Source: Hyalangium gracile
GTDB taxonomy: Bacteria > Myxococcota > Myxococcia > Myxococcales > Myxococcaceae
Length of the DNA: 64,000 nt
Assembly (NCBI RefSeq): GCF_020103725.1
Contig: NZ_JAHXBG010000009.1
Location: 124,001-188,000, forward strand
Reading direction: 5' to 3'
Shown here: positions 19,095 through 26,824 of the stretch, piece after piece
Layout of the letters: each line of letters begins with the position of its first letter
How positions within the stretch are numbered: the stretch's first letter is position 1
Notes under the pieces: model-generated
Told to the model about the DNA's origin: nothing
What the model saw: only the letters and a program-made list of their open reading frames with translations
The model's database searches: none
Made by a program: the position numbers and the translations under genes

Positions 19095-20084
19095 TCAGCG
19101 CGAGCGACGCAGGCGCAGCATTCCGAGCAGCGCCAGCAGGGACATGAGCGCGAGCGGACTTCCACTCGCGGAGCAGCCGTACTGCACGGCCTCCTCCGAC
19201 TCCGTGTCCGGTAGCCCGGCGTTGCCGCCCGGCATCCCCAGGGGGGGAGTCGTTCCGGCGTCGCCCGCGGACTCCCCGGGAGTGCCCGTGCCCGCGTCCG
19301 GGCTGGACGGCGTGCCCGCGTCCGACGCGGGTGTGCCCGCGTCCGGCGTGCCCGCGTCCGGCGTGCCCGCGTCGGGCGGAGGGCTCGGTGGCAGCACGTC
19401 CTCCAGCCGCGTCGCCTGGGTGAACCCGTCGTGGTAGACGACGCCCGTCTGGGAGATGGTGTCGCTGCGGTACAGCCCCAGCTTCAGGTAGACCTTCGAC
19501 GCCGGGTACATCGTCGCCAGGTTCCGCTTGGGCAGCACCCGCTCGCGGTTGTGCCACAGCTCCACGAAGCCCACGCTGGGGTCCGCCGACCACTTCACTC
19601 GGAAGATGAACTCGTGCCACACCCCGCGCGTCAGGGGCATGCTCCACGGAGTGATGCTGTCCGTGAGCGTCAGCCGGATCTCCTCTCCGTAGACGAAGAA
19701 CTCCACCGGCGGCGAGCCACAGCACCCGTCATGGTGCCACTGGGTGAAGACCTGCCAGGTGCGCACGCTGGGGAAGTCCGGCGCGAACATCACCTTCCAC
19801 CGGTAGTAGTACTCCGAGCCCACCGCCTCGTTGCCCTGGTACACCAGCTCGTTGCGGTTGCCGCTGGAGTTGATGGGGTCGTCCCCCTGCTTCACCGTGG
19901 CCTTGAGCGCGTAGCGCCCCTCCGCCACCGGCGACGTCACCACCTGGAGCCGGTCCGCGCTCACCATCTGGGCTCCGGAGTACTGAGAACGGTCGCCCGT
20001 CTCGAAGTCCCCTCGCCAGACGACCCCGGCCACGGCCGGGCTGGAGACCAGGAGCGCTGCAATCCAGAGCGGGAGGATTCTCAA
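19095..20084 (-). CDS. Exported polysaccharide-lyase-like protein with MYXO-CTERM-type tail
   Basis: About 329 residues from TTG 20084 (AGGA ten bases before), giving a clean signal peptide ending SSPAVAG. Residues about 20-225 match the heparin-lyase-I-like fold (Polysacc_lyase family): DFETGDRSQY, NRNELVYQG, WQVFTQWHHDG and KLGLYRS. Next comes an Asp-Ala-Gly-Thr-Pro linker (DAGTP repeats). The end is Cys-Ser-Ala-Ser-Gly, a hydrophobic helix and an Arg cluster (RLRRSR), the MYXO-CTERM sorting pattern for surface display. An ATG at 20150 is an alternative start. It could be a lyase for uronate polymers or just a binding domain. Confidence 0.72.
   Translation of the reverse strand: MRILPLWIAALLVSSPAVAGVVWRGDFETGDRSQYSGAQMVSADRLQVVTSPVAEGRYALKATVKQGDDPINSSGNRNELVYQGNEAVGSEYYYRWKVMFAPDFPSVRTWQVFTQWHHDGCCGSPPVEFFVYGEEIRLTLTDSITPWSMPLTRGVWHEFIFRVKWSADPSVGFVELWHNRERVLPKRNLATMYPASKVYLKLGLYRSDTISQTGVVYHDGFTQATRLEDVLPPSPPPDAGTPDAGTPDAGTPASDAGTPSSPDAGTGTPGESAGDAGTTPPLGMPGGNAGLPDTESEEAVQYGCSASGSPLALMSLLALLGMLRLRRSR
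19333..19377. repeat. Three tandem 15-bp repeats encoding the DAGTP linker
   Basis: The 15-mer GTGCCCGCGTCCGGC occurs at 19333-19347 and 19348-19362, and with one mismatch at 19363-19377. Each encodes Asp-Ala-Gly-Thr-Pro in the lyase-like gene; further degenerate copies lie to the right. This is a coding tandem repeat prone to length change, not CRISPR. Confidence 0.85.
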
Positions 20085-20137
20085 TTCGGGGGTTCCTCGC
20101 GAAGGTTGGTCACTCAACGATCGGAACCCTAGCCGAA

Positions 20138-20147
20138 AAACATGTTT
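20138..20147. promoter_or_regulatory. Palindrome AAACATGTTT, candidate operator site 1
   Basis: A perfect 10-bp palindrome in the divergent region between the lyase-like gene and astA. It overlaps the 10-mer ACATGTTTCA (20140-20149), which recurs exactly 82 bp to the right at site 2. Confidence 0.4.
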
Positions 20148-20217
20148 CATTCCTGCGACGAAACCTTCCCGCTCCCTCGACGCCAGAGCAGGCGAGCGGG
20201 CAGAGGCACGGAGGGTA

Positions 20218-20231
20218 TGAGACATGTTTCA
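20218..20231. promoter_or_regulatory. Near-palindrome TGAGACATGTTTCA, candidate operator site 2
   Basis: Six of seven base pairs match across the dyad. It contains the same ACATGTTTCA (20222-20231) as site 1, on the same strand, 82 bp away. Two matched dyads in a 310-bp divergent promoter suggest binding of a dimeric regulator. The regulator is unknown. Confidence 0.4.
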
Positions 20232-20393
20232 CGCGTGAGCTGGATTTGGGAGGCCTCCGGCCGGGGGGCCGAGGGTGCCCGATTGACGCACGGCGCCATG
20301 CCGGGACGCGTTCACAAGAGGCTGACGCGTGGCGGGTGTGGTGTATGGTCCCCACCCCTGCGGCGCCCTCCAGACGGGCGTCCCAGGTGTCCC

Positions 20394-21419
20394 ATGCTCG
20401 TCCTGCGCGACGTCCAGAAGAGCGACCTGGCTGGCCTGAAGCGGCTGGCCGCCGTGCTCAACACCGTCAACCTCCCCAACAACGAGGAGACGCTGTCGAA
20501 CATCATCGACAAGTCGGTGAAGAGCTTCGCCGGCAAGGTGAAGAACCCGCTGGAGCGCGAGTACCTCTTCGTCCTCGAGGACTCCCGCAACGAGATGATC
20601 ATCGGCACGTCGATGGTCATCGCGCAGCACGGCACCTACGAGGCCCCGCACATCTATTACGAGGTGAGCGAACGCGAGCACTACTCGGCCTCGCTGGAGC
20701 GACACCTGCGGCACAAGGTGCTCTCCATCGCCTACAACTACGCGGGCCCCACGGAGATTGGTGGCCTGGTGGTGGATCCGCCCTACCGCGCCACGCCGGA
20801 CAAGCCGGGCAAGCAGTTGTCGTACGTACGCTTCCTGTTCATCGCCATGCACCGGCGCATGTTCCGGCCTCGAGTGCTGGCGGAGTTGCTGCCGCCGCTG
20901 CTGCCGGACGGGCGCAGCCTGCTGTGGGAGGCCTGCGGCCGGAAGTTCACCGGGCTGAGCTACCAGGAGGCGGACCGGCTGAGCCGGCAGAACAAGGAGT
21001 TCATCAAGGAGCTGTTCCCCTCCTCGGACATCTACGCCTCGCTCTTCCCGACGCGGGTGCAGAAGGTGCTGGGCGAGGTGGGGCCGCAGACGCGGGGCGT
21101 GCAGCGGATGCTGGAGCGCATCGGCTTCCGGTACGTGGAGCGCATCGATCCGTTCGACGGCGGGCCGCACTTCGAGGCCAACGTAGCGGATGTCACCCTG
21201 GTGCGCCGCTACCGCACGGTGAAGCTGGCCGAGGACGACTTCGAGCAGGAGGGCGATGACATCCTCGTGGCCTGCGAGCGGGAGTCCGGCCGCAATCGCT
21301 TCCGCGCCGTGCGCACACAGGGCCGGGTGGACGATCAGATCGTCTACCTGCCCGGCCCCGCCAAGGAGATGCTGGGCGTGTCGGCCGGGGCGCGGCTGTC
21401 GCTCATTCCGTTCGAGTGA
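20394..21419 (+). CDS. astA: Arginine N-succinyltransferase
   Basis: A 341-residue cytosolic acyltransferase that transfers succinyl from succinyl-CoA to arginine, the first step of the AST arginine-degradation route. Family blocks are clear: MLVLRDVQKSDLAGLKRLA, EIGGLVVDPPYR, LPPLLPDGRSLLWEACGRKFTGLSYQEADRLSR and FDGGPHFEA. Length matches AstA (about 340). ATG 20394 has AGGTG seven bases upstream; the frame stays open upstream only through the promoter. No astB-E gene is adjacent, so the pathway is either scattered or this enzyme has another role, as in some bacteria that use AST-like enzymes on ornithine. Confidence 0.9.
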   Translation: MLVLRDVQKSDLAGLKRLAAVLNTVNLPNNEETLSNIIDKSVKSFAGKVKNPLEREYLFVLEDSRNEMIIGTSMVIAQHGTYEAPHIYYEVSEREHYSASLERHLRHKVLSIAYNYAGPTEIGGLVVDPPYRATPDKPGKQLSYVRFLFIAMHRRMFRPRVLAELLPPLLPDGRSLLWEACGRKFTGLSYQEADRLSRQNKEFIKELFPSSDIYASLFPTRVQKVLGEVGPQTRGVQRMLERIGFRYVERIDPFDGGPHFEANVADVTLVRRYRTVKLAEDDFEQEGDDILVACERESGRNRFRAVRTQGRVDDQIVYLPGPAKEMLGVSAGARLSLIPFE

Positions 21420-21426
21420 GGGGCTG

Positions 21427-22401
21427 TCAGTTCTTCTGGCGCTCTCGGAGCGCTCGAGCCGCGTCGCGAAAGACCTTGGCGCTGACCGACTCCTCCGGAC
21501 AGTGATCCGTCAGGAACGCAGCATCCTCGGGGCGCCCTACCAGCTCGAGGATGGTAGCCGCGCGCAGAGATGGGTCTGGATAGGTGGTCACGATCACCTC
21601 GAGAGCCAAAGCTCGCAGCGCGGAGCGCAGCGCCTCAGGCGCTGCACCCACGAAGCGGTCCCGATCCTGTAGGAGCACACTGAACAAGCGCTCGCAGTAG
21701 GTTCTGGCATCCGAGCGGGCGTCCTTCATCTGCCCGCTCACGGCCTGCGCCGTGGCAATGAACGCGGGCATCACGGTCAGCAGTTCGTCGGGTACATCTT
21801 CCTCGGCGACCGCGAGCACCTTCCGCTTGTGCGCCAGGCTCACGGACGAGTCACGTACCCATGCATCGAGCTCCTCTGGTGACTTCTCCAGCAGTGTCAG
21901 CAGTCCGTGAAGACCGTGCGGCGCCTGCAAGGTGAGTTTCTCCAGGCTCGCACGCACGGCGGGAATCAGATCCGGGTGCCGTTTCCTCCAGAGGGCTTCC
22001 GCCAGATCGTTGACGTCCGCGAGTTCCGGCTTGCCGGCCACGAGCCGCTCCAGCCTCTTCACCAGGCTCGCCCTGGCTTTCGCTCCGTTGATGCGACCGA
22101 GCGCGCGAGTGATGTCCTCCACGACAGCAGCCCCGTCGTAATCCCCACGCGCTTCCTCGATGGCAAGTTGTGCCTCCAGGCGTTTGACGCTGGCGGCTCC
22201 TCCCAGCTCCCCCAGCCCGAAGGCCGCTGCCTGCCGTACGAGACCATCCGTGTGGGTCAGCATCGTCTCCAACGCCGCCCGCACCTGCCGAGGTCCCGAG
22301 CCAAGCTGGCGCATCAGGCTGCGGACCTGTGCCTCATCCCCCAGCTTGAACATCCGAACCAGCTCTTCCTGGATCTGCGTCACATCCGCCATGCGTGCCA
22401 T
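21427..22401 (-). CDS. HEAT-repeat protein
   Basis: A 324-residue all-helical protein. The N-terminal half shows PBS/HEAT-type repeats, for example THTDGLVRQAAAFGLGELGG and VEDITRALGRINGAKARASL. The C-terminal half is helical and ends in a domain scoring damage-like loss (GRPEDAAFLTDHC). No signal peptide or membrane helix, so a cytosolic interaction scaffold is inferred. Codon use is less GC-biased in places than the neighbours, which may reflect later acquisition. ATG 22401; a second ATG three codons in is possible. Confidence 0.7.
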   Translation of the reverse strand: MARMADVTQIQEELVRMFKLGDEAQVRSLMRQLGSGPRQVRAALETMLTHTDGLVRQAAAFGLGELGGAASVKRLEAQLAIEEARGDYDGAAVVEDITRALGRINGAKARASLVKRLERLVAGKPELADVNDLAEALWRKRHPDLIPAVRASLEKLTLQAPHGLHGLLTLLEKSPEELDAWVRDSSVSLAHKRKVLAVAEEDVPDELLTVMPAFIATAQAVSGQMKDARSDARTYCERLFSVLLQDRDRFVGAAPEALRSALRALALEVIVTTYPDPSLRAATILELVGRPEDAAFLTDHCPEESVSAKVFRDAARALRERQKN

Positions 22402-22521
22402 CGATGCTCTCGCCGTCCCTCTACGGGTAGTTCACTCCACGAGGCACGTACCGCCTGGGGTCAGTCTCCACATGACTCCGCAGCTTAGCCCCCCACTGCT
22501 GGCTTCCCGGTCTGCCACAGC

Positions 22522-23616
22522 TCAGGGGCGCCGGACGATGCGGTGCGTTCCTCGCAGCAGCTCCAGCCAGCGCTCACCCGCCTCGAGCGGGGAGCCTCGT
22601 GGATCCACCAGCGCCAGCGGCAGGTGAGTCTCCGGACGCACCCCATCCAGCGAGGTGGGGTCCAGCTCCAGCACTCCCCCTCCCTCCAACGCCACCCGCA
22701 CCCAGGCATGAGGACGCGCCGGGCCTCCGTCCACCACCAGCAGGCCGTGCACCATCCCTACCTTGTGCCCGAGCTTCGCCGCCTCCGCCGCGAAGCGCAG
22801 CGCGTGGGCCAGGCACCCTCCCGCCTCGCCCTCTCCTCCCTCGCGCCAGTCCGCCGCCCCCGGGCCCTTCTCCGGAAAGGCCGCATGCACCCGCTTCGCC
22901 AGCGCTCGGGCCGCGGCCGCATCCCACGGCGTCATCCCCGGCAGCCGCTCTGCCACCGGCCAGGCCGGCACGAAGGTCAGCGCTCCCCGCTCGCCCTCCA
23001 CCGGCACGCCCTCCGCGAACAGCTCCGGCGGCGCGCGCAGCCGCTCGCCCGAAGCCGCCACCGTGAACCGGGACTCGCCCACCTCCAGCACCTCGAGCCG
23101 CCCCTTCGCGTCGTACCGGGCCTGGAAGGGCGTGCCCATCATCACCCCCTCCACCACCCGCTCCCGAACGGCCGTGACACAGTGCGGCCCCTCGCGGCCC
23201 GTCAGCTCCTCCCGCCCCGTCACACAGCCCGCGCGCGGCGGCCCCCGCCACAGCCACAGCGCCTGCGGCACGCTCTGCGTCCCCTCCACCCGGCCCCGCG
23301 CATCCACCGTGAGCTTCACTTCCCGTGTCAGTGCCCCCACCTTCCCCTCTCGCGTGTGCAGGTGGACCGACGTATAGGTGAAGCGTCCCTCCGCTCTCGC
23401 CAGCGTCACCGTCCCCACCGGCACCCCGCGCCACGCGAAGAGGTAACGTGTTGGGTCCTCTCCCCCCTGGGGCAAGGCGGACCCTCCCCCTGAAAACCCT
23501 GTCGACGTGGCAGGTAGGACCAGGGAAAGGCAGACGAGCAGGGCCCACCCCGGCCCCCGACATGAACGGTTTTGAGGAACGGCGCGGAAAGGCGGAGTAG
23601 CTTCGCGGCTGCTCAT
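22522..23616 (-). CDS. Exported transglutaminase-like (papain-fold) protein
   Basis: About 364 residues. A signal peptide (WALLVCLSLVLPATSTG) follows a 20-residue cytosolic lead. The N-terminal half is strand-rich, with a DUF-like beta region. The C-terminal part carries the transglutaminase-like triad: Cys in GGCLAHA, His in RPHAWVRV and Asp in LELDPTS. Such enzymes are usually periplasmic proteases or amidases. ATG 23616 shares two bases with the ATG of the divergent chemoreceptor gene; an ATG at 23703 would overlap that gene further. No good ribosome site supports either. Confidence 0.72.
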   Translation of the reverse strand: MSSREATPPFRAVPQNRSCRGPGWALLVCLSLVLPATSTGFSGGGSALPQGGEDPTRYLFAWRGVPVGTVTLARAEGRFTYTSVHLHTREGKVGALTREVKLTVDARGRVEGTQSVPQALWLWRGPPRAGCVTGREELTGREGPHCVTAVRERVVEGVMMGTPFQARYDAKGRLEVLEVGESRFTVAASGERLRAPPELFAEGVPVEGERGALTFVPAWPVAERLPGMTPWDAAAARALAKRVHAAFPEKGPGAADWREGGEGEAGGCLAHALRFAAEAAKLGHKVGMVHGLLVVDGGPARPHAWVRVALEGGGVLELDPTSLDGVRPETHLPLALVDPRGSPLEAGERWLELLRGTHRIVRRP

Positions 23617-26600
23617 GGGAGCCAAACGGTACCTCTTCGGCTTCGGCCTCGGTGGAGGGCTCGCAACCGCGCTGATTCTAGGCGGGCTGCTGCGCGCGTT
23701 CACGGGAGAGCCGCGCTCCCTCGGAGGATGGCTCCTCCTCCTGCTGCTCCTGCCGTCGCTCTACCTGCTGGGTGGGTGGCTCACCTGGTACGCCTGGGCC
23801 GGACGACGCCTGCGCATGCGCCGCCGCGTCATCACCCGCCTGGCCGAGGGCGATCTCGCCATCTCCACCCGCGACGAGTTCGAGGGGCGCGATGACGTGC
23901 ACCGCCTCCTCGTCTCCCTGCGCCGCGCCATCTCCCAGGTCCAGCGCGTCACCGTCAACCTGCACCGCACCAGCACCAGCGTCTCGGACCAGGCCCGCAT
24001 GCTGATGGAGGCCGCGCGGCGCCAGGGCCTGGCGGTGGACCACTCCCTGGGCGCCGTCACGAGCATGGGCGAGAGCCTCCACGCCACCGGCCAGCGCGTG
24101 GGGCAGATGGACTCGTTCGCCGATGAGACGACCAACGCCCTGGGCGAGATGACGGAGCGGCTCCAGCAGGTGGGCCACGCCCTCTCCATCCTCGACGAGT
24201 TCTCCCACAACACCAGCGAGCTGGTGCAGGCCATGAGCGAGCGCCTGGCCCACATCGCCATGGCCGGCGACGAGCTGGCGCGCTTCGCCAACGAGGCCGA
24301 GAGCTTCGTCTCCGTGGTCAGCACCGGCATCGACGCCGTGCGCCGCCGCGCCAGCGAGACGAACGAGCTGTCCATGGCGGTGACGGAGACCGCCCAGCGC
24401 GGCGAGGAGCTCGTCAACGACAGCGTCAAGGGCATGTACCGCGTCGAGGAGACGGTGCGCAAAGCCGCGGAGATCGTCGACTCGCTCGGCGTGCGCTCCA
24501 CGGAGATCGGCCGCATCGTCGACGTCATCCAGGAGATCGCCGATCAGACGAAGCTGCTGGCGCTCAATGCCTCCATCATCGCCGCGCAGGCCGGCGAGCA
24601 CGGGCGCCCCTTCGGCGTGGTGGCCAACGAGATCCGCGGGCTGGCCGAGCGCACCGCGCGCTCCACGCGGGAGATCGCCTCCATGGTCACCGGCGTGCGC
24701 GAGGCGGTGGGCACCGCCGTGGCGCTGGTGAAGGAGGGCCGAGCGCAGGCGACCATCGGCGTCCAGTTGGGAGACCGGGCCGCCGCCGCGCTGGTGGAGA
24801 TCCGCAGCATCACCCAGCGCACCTTCGCGGCCGTGGAGTCCACCGTCGAGGAGACCAAGCGCCTGGAGCAGCACGGCTCCTCCGTGGCGGAGGCCAGCCG
24901 CCGGGTGGCGCTGCAGGTGGACGACGTGACGCGCGCTGCCATCGAGCAGGTGGGGCACGCGCGCGAGCTGGTGCGCCAGACGGGCGAGATGGCGCGGCTG
25001 GCCCGAGAGGCCACGGACAAGGTGGAGGGCCAGGCCCGCACCGGCCACCAGCTCTCCGAGGCCGTGGTGCGGCTGACGGCCGCCATCGACGACATCCGCA
25101 AGGCGCACGGCGTGCTCACCCGGGGCGAGACGGCCATCCGCGAGGAGGTCTCCCGCGTGCGCGAGGACGCCCGCCGCGTCATCCGCATCGGCGACGAGCT
25201 GAGCCGCACGGTGGATCAGCTCGGCAACGAGACGGTGAGCCTGGAGGCGGAGGTGTTCCGCTTCCGCCTGCCCCGGCCTCGGCCCGGCGGAGAGCTGCGC
25301 ATCGGCATCCACCAGGCGGCGGCGCTGCGCGCTCGCAACACCCTGGATCCGCTCTTCAGCGTGGAGAACCAGCTGGCGGAGATCTGCGCGTGCGTCTTCA
25401 CCAGCCTGCTCCGGCTGGAGGATGGCGTGCTGGCGCCGGACCTGGCCGAGCGGTGGGAGATGGACTCCTCGGCCCGCGTCTTCCGCTTCTTCCTGCGCCG
25501 CAACGTCACCTTCCACGACGGGGTGCGGCTGACGGCGTTCGACGTGAAGCGCCACTTCGAGCGGCTGCTGAGCCCGGACGTGCGCTCGCCGGACCGCACC
25601 CTGCTGGAGGACATCGCCGGCGTGCCCGACTACGTCAACGGCACCGCGCGGGAAGTCACCGGCCTGCACGCCATCGACGATGGGACGCTGGAGATCCGGC
25701 TCCGGGAGCCCAAGGCCTTCTTCCTCCACCTGCTGACGCTCCCTCCCACGGCCATCGCCCGCGAGGACAGCAGCGGGCGGCTGCTGGGCACCGGCCCCTA
25801 TCGGCTGGACCGCTTCGACACGGAGCGCGTCACCCTCGAGCGCAACCCCACCTACTTCCGCGAGGGGATGCCGCTGCTGGATCGGCTCGAGTTCCGGCTG
25901 CTGGACTCCAGGCAGGCCGCCGTCGAGCAGTTCCAGGCCGGCCAGGTGGACTTCATCTCCTACCTCCACGCCGAGCACGCCCGGGCTCCCGGCATGGAGA
26001 TGTTCCAGGTCATCGCCAGCTCCACGCCCTCCACCTCCTTCGTGGGCCTCAACCTGCGCGAGCCGCTCTACGACGACGTGCGCGTGCGCCAGGCCATCCG
26101 CGCCGGCGTGGACATCCCCCGCCTGGTGGAGCGCTTCCACCCTGGCGCGCGCATGGCCTCCACGCTCACTCCGCCGGAGCTGTTGCAGGACTCGAGCCCC
26201 GCCACCGTGTCGGGCCCGGACGTGGCCCGGGCCGAGCAGCTGCTGCGCGAGGCGGGCGTGCGCAAGATTCCCCTCACCATCTACTACCCCGCCGGGCGAG
26301 ACACCTCCGAGGAGGATCAGGTGCTGTTCGCGCCGCTCATCGAGGCGGGCCTGCTGGAGCTCCACCATGTGGAGCTGCCGCCGCAGGACTACACGACGCG
26401 GCTGCGCGCCGGGCGCATCCCCGCCTTCCGGACGCTGTGGCTCGCCGACTACCCGGACCCGGACAACTTCCTCTACTTCCTGCTGAACTCCAGCGCGCAG
26501 ACCATCTACCCGCTCGGCTACCAGAACCCGGAGCTGGACAAGCTGACGGCCGAGGCTCGCATCTCCATCGATCCCGAGCGGCGCCACGAGCTCTACCGCC

Positions 26601-26761
26601 GCGCCGAGGAGATCTTCGAGAGGGACTGCCCGCTCATCCCGCTGTACCACGACCGCATCTACGCCGTGGCGAGCCCCACGGTGCAGGACGTGCGGCTGCA
26701 CATGACGCCGCCCCAGGTGCGCTTCGAGGACCTGTGGCTCGACACGGATACCCGGCCCTGA
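23615..26761 (+). CDS. Chemoreceptor fused to a C-terminal family 5 solute-binding domain
   Basis: A 1048-residue single frame. Two membrane helices (about 8-28 and 38-58) are separated by only about nine residues, so there is no periplasmic sensor. A HAMP domain (about 58-112) leads to a long MCP coiled coil with hairpin tip IADQTKLLALNAS (about 308-322) and GEHGRPFGVVANEIRGLAERT after it. From about 557 to the end lies a complete SBP_bac_5 (peptide/nickel-binding) domain: GGELRIGI, FRFFLRRNVTFHDG, LGTGPY, DVRVRQAI, WLADYPDPDNFLYFLL. By topology this binding domain is cytosolic. Inference: it senses an internal peptide-like ligand and reports through CheW/CheA. No che gene is adjacent. Confidence 0.88.
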   Translation: MGAKRYLFGFGLGGGLATALILGGLLRAFTGEPRSLGGWLLLLLLLPSLYLLGGWLTWYAWAGRRLRMRRRVITRLAEGDLAISTRDEFEGRDDVHRLLVSLRRAISQVQRVTVNLHRTSTSVSDQARMLMEAARRQGLAVDHSLGAVTSMGESLHATGQRVGQMDSFADETTNALGEMTERLQQVGHALSILDEFSHNTSELVQAMSERLAHIAMAGDELARFANEAESFVSVVSTGIDAVRRRASETNELSMAVTETAQRGEELVNDSVKGMYRVEETVRKAAEIVDSLGVRSTEIGRIVDVIQEIADQTKLLALNASIIAAQAGEHGRPFGVVANEIRGLAERTARSTREIASMVTGVREAVGTAVALVKEGRAQATIGVQLGDRAAAALVEIRSITQRTFAAVESTVEETKRLEQHGSSVAEASRRVALQVDDVTRAAIEQVGHARELVRQTGEMARLAREATDKVEGQARTGHQLSEAVVRLTAAIDDIRKAHGVLTRGETAIREEVSRVREDARRVIRIGDELSRTVDQLGNETVSLEAEVFRFRLPRPRPGGELRIGIHQAAALRARNTLDPLFSVENQLAEICACVFTSLLRLEDGVLAPDLAERWEMDSSARVFRFFLRRNVTFHDGVRLTAFDVKRHFERLLSPDVRSPDRTLLEDIAGVPDYVNGTAREVTGLHAIDDGTLEIRLREPKAFFLHLLTLPPTAIAREDSSGRLLGTGPYRLDRFDTERVTLERNPTYFREGMPLLDRLEFRLLDSRQAAVEQFQAGQVDFISYLHAEHARAPGMEMFQVIASSTPSTSFVGLNLREPLYDDVRVRQAIRAGVDIPRLVERFHPGARMASTLTPPELLQDSSPATVSGPDVARAEQLLREAGVRKIPLTIYYPAGRDTSEEDQVLFAPLIEAGLLELHHVELPPQDYTTRLRAGRIPAFRTLWLADYPDPDNFLYFLLNSSAQTIYPLGYQNPELDKLTAEARISIDPERRHELYRRAEEIFERDCPLIPLYHDRIYAVASPTVQDVRLHMTPPQVRFEDLWLDTDTRP

Positions 26762-26824
26762 GGGCCGCCGTCTTCGACTCGAGCATGCAGGAGCTCCTCC
26801 GCGCCCTGCCGAGGACGTAGCGCC

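Noticed and set aside
19333-19377. Possible CRISPR-like short repeat
   Set aside because: Units are 15 bp, directly adjacent with no spacers, and encode a linker in a real gene.
20394-21419. A complete arginine succinyltransferase (ast) operon
   Set aside because: Only astA-like sequence is present; both neighbours are unrelated, so no operon can be claimed.
23678-26701. A 1007-codon open frame opposite the chemoreceptor fusion
   Set aside because: It mirrors the codon bias of the real gene and has no motif. The plus strand reads as clear MCP and SBP domains.
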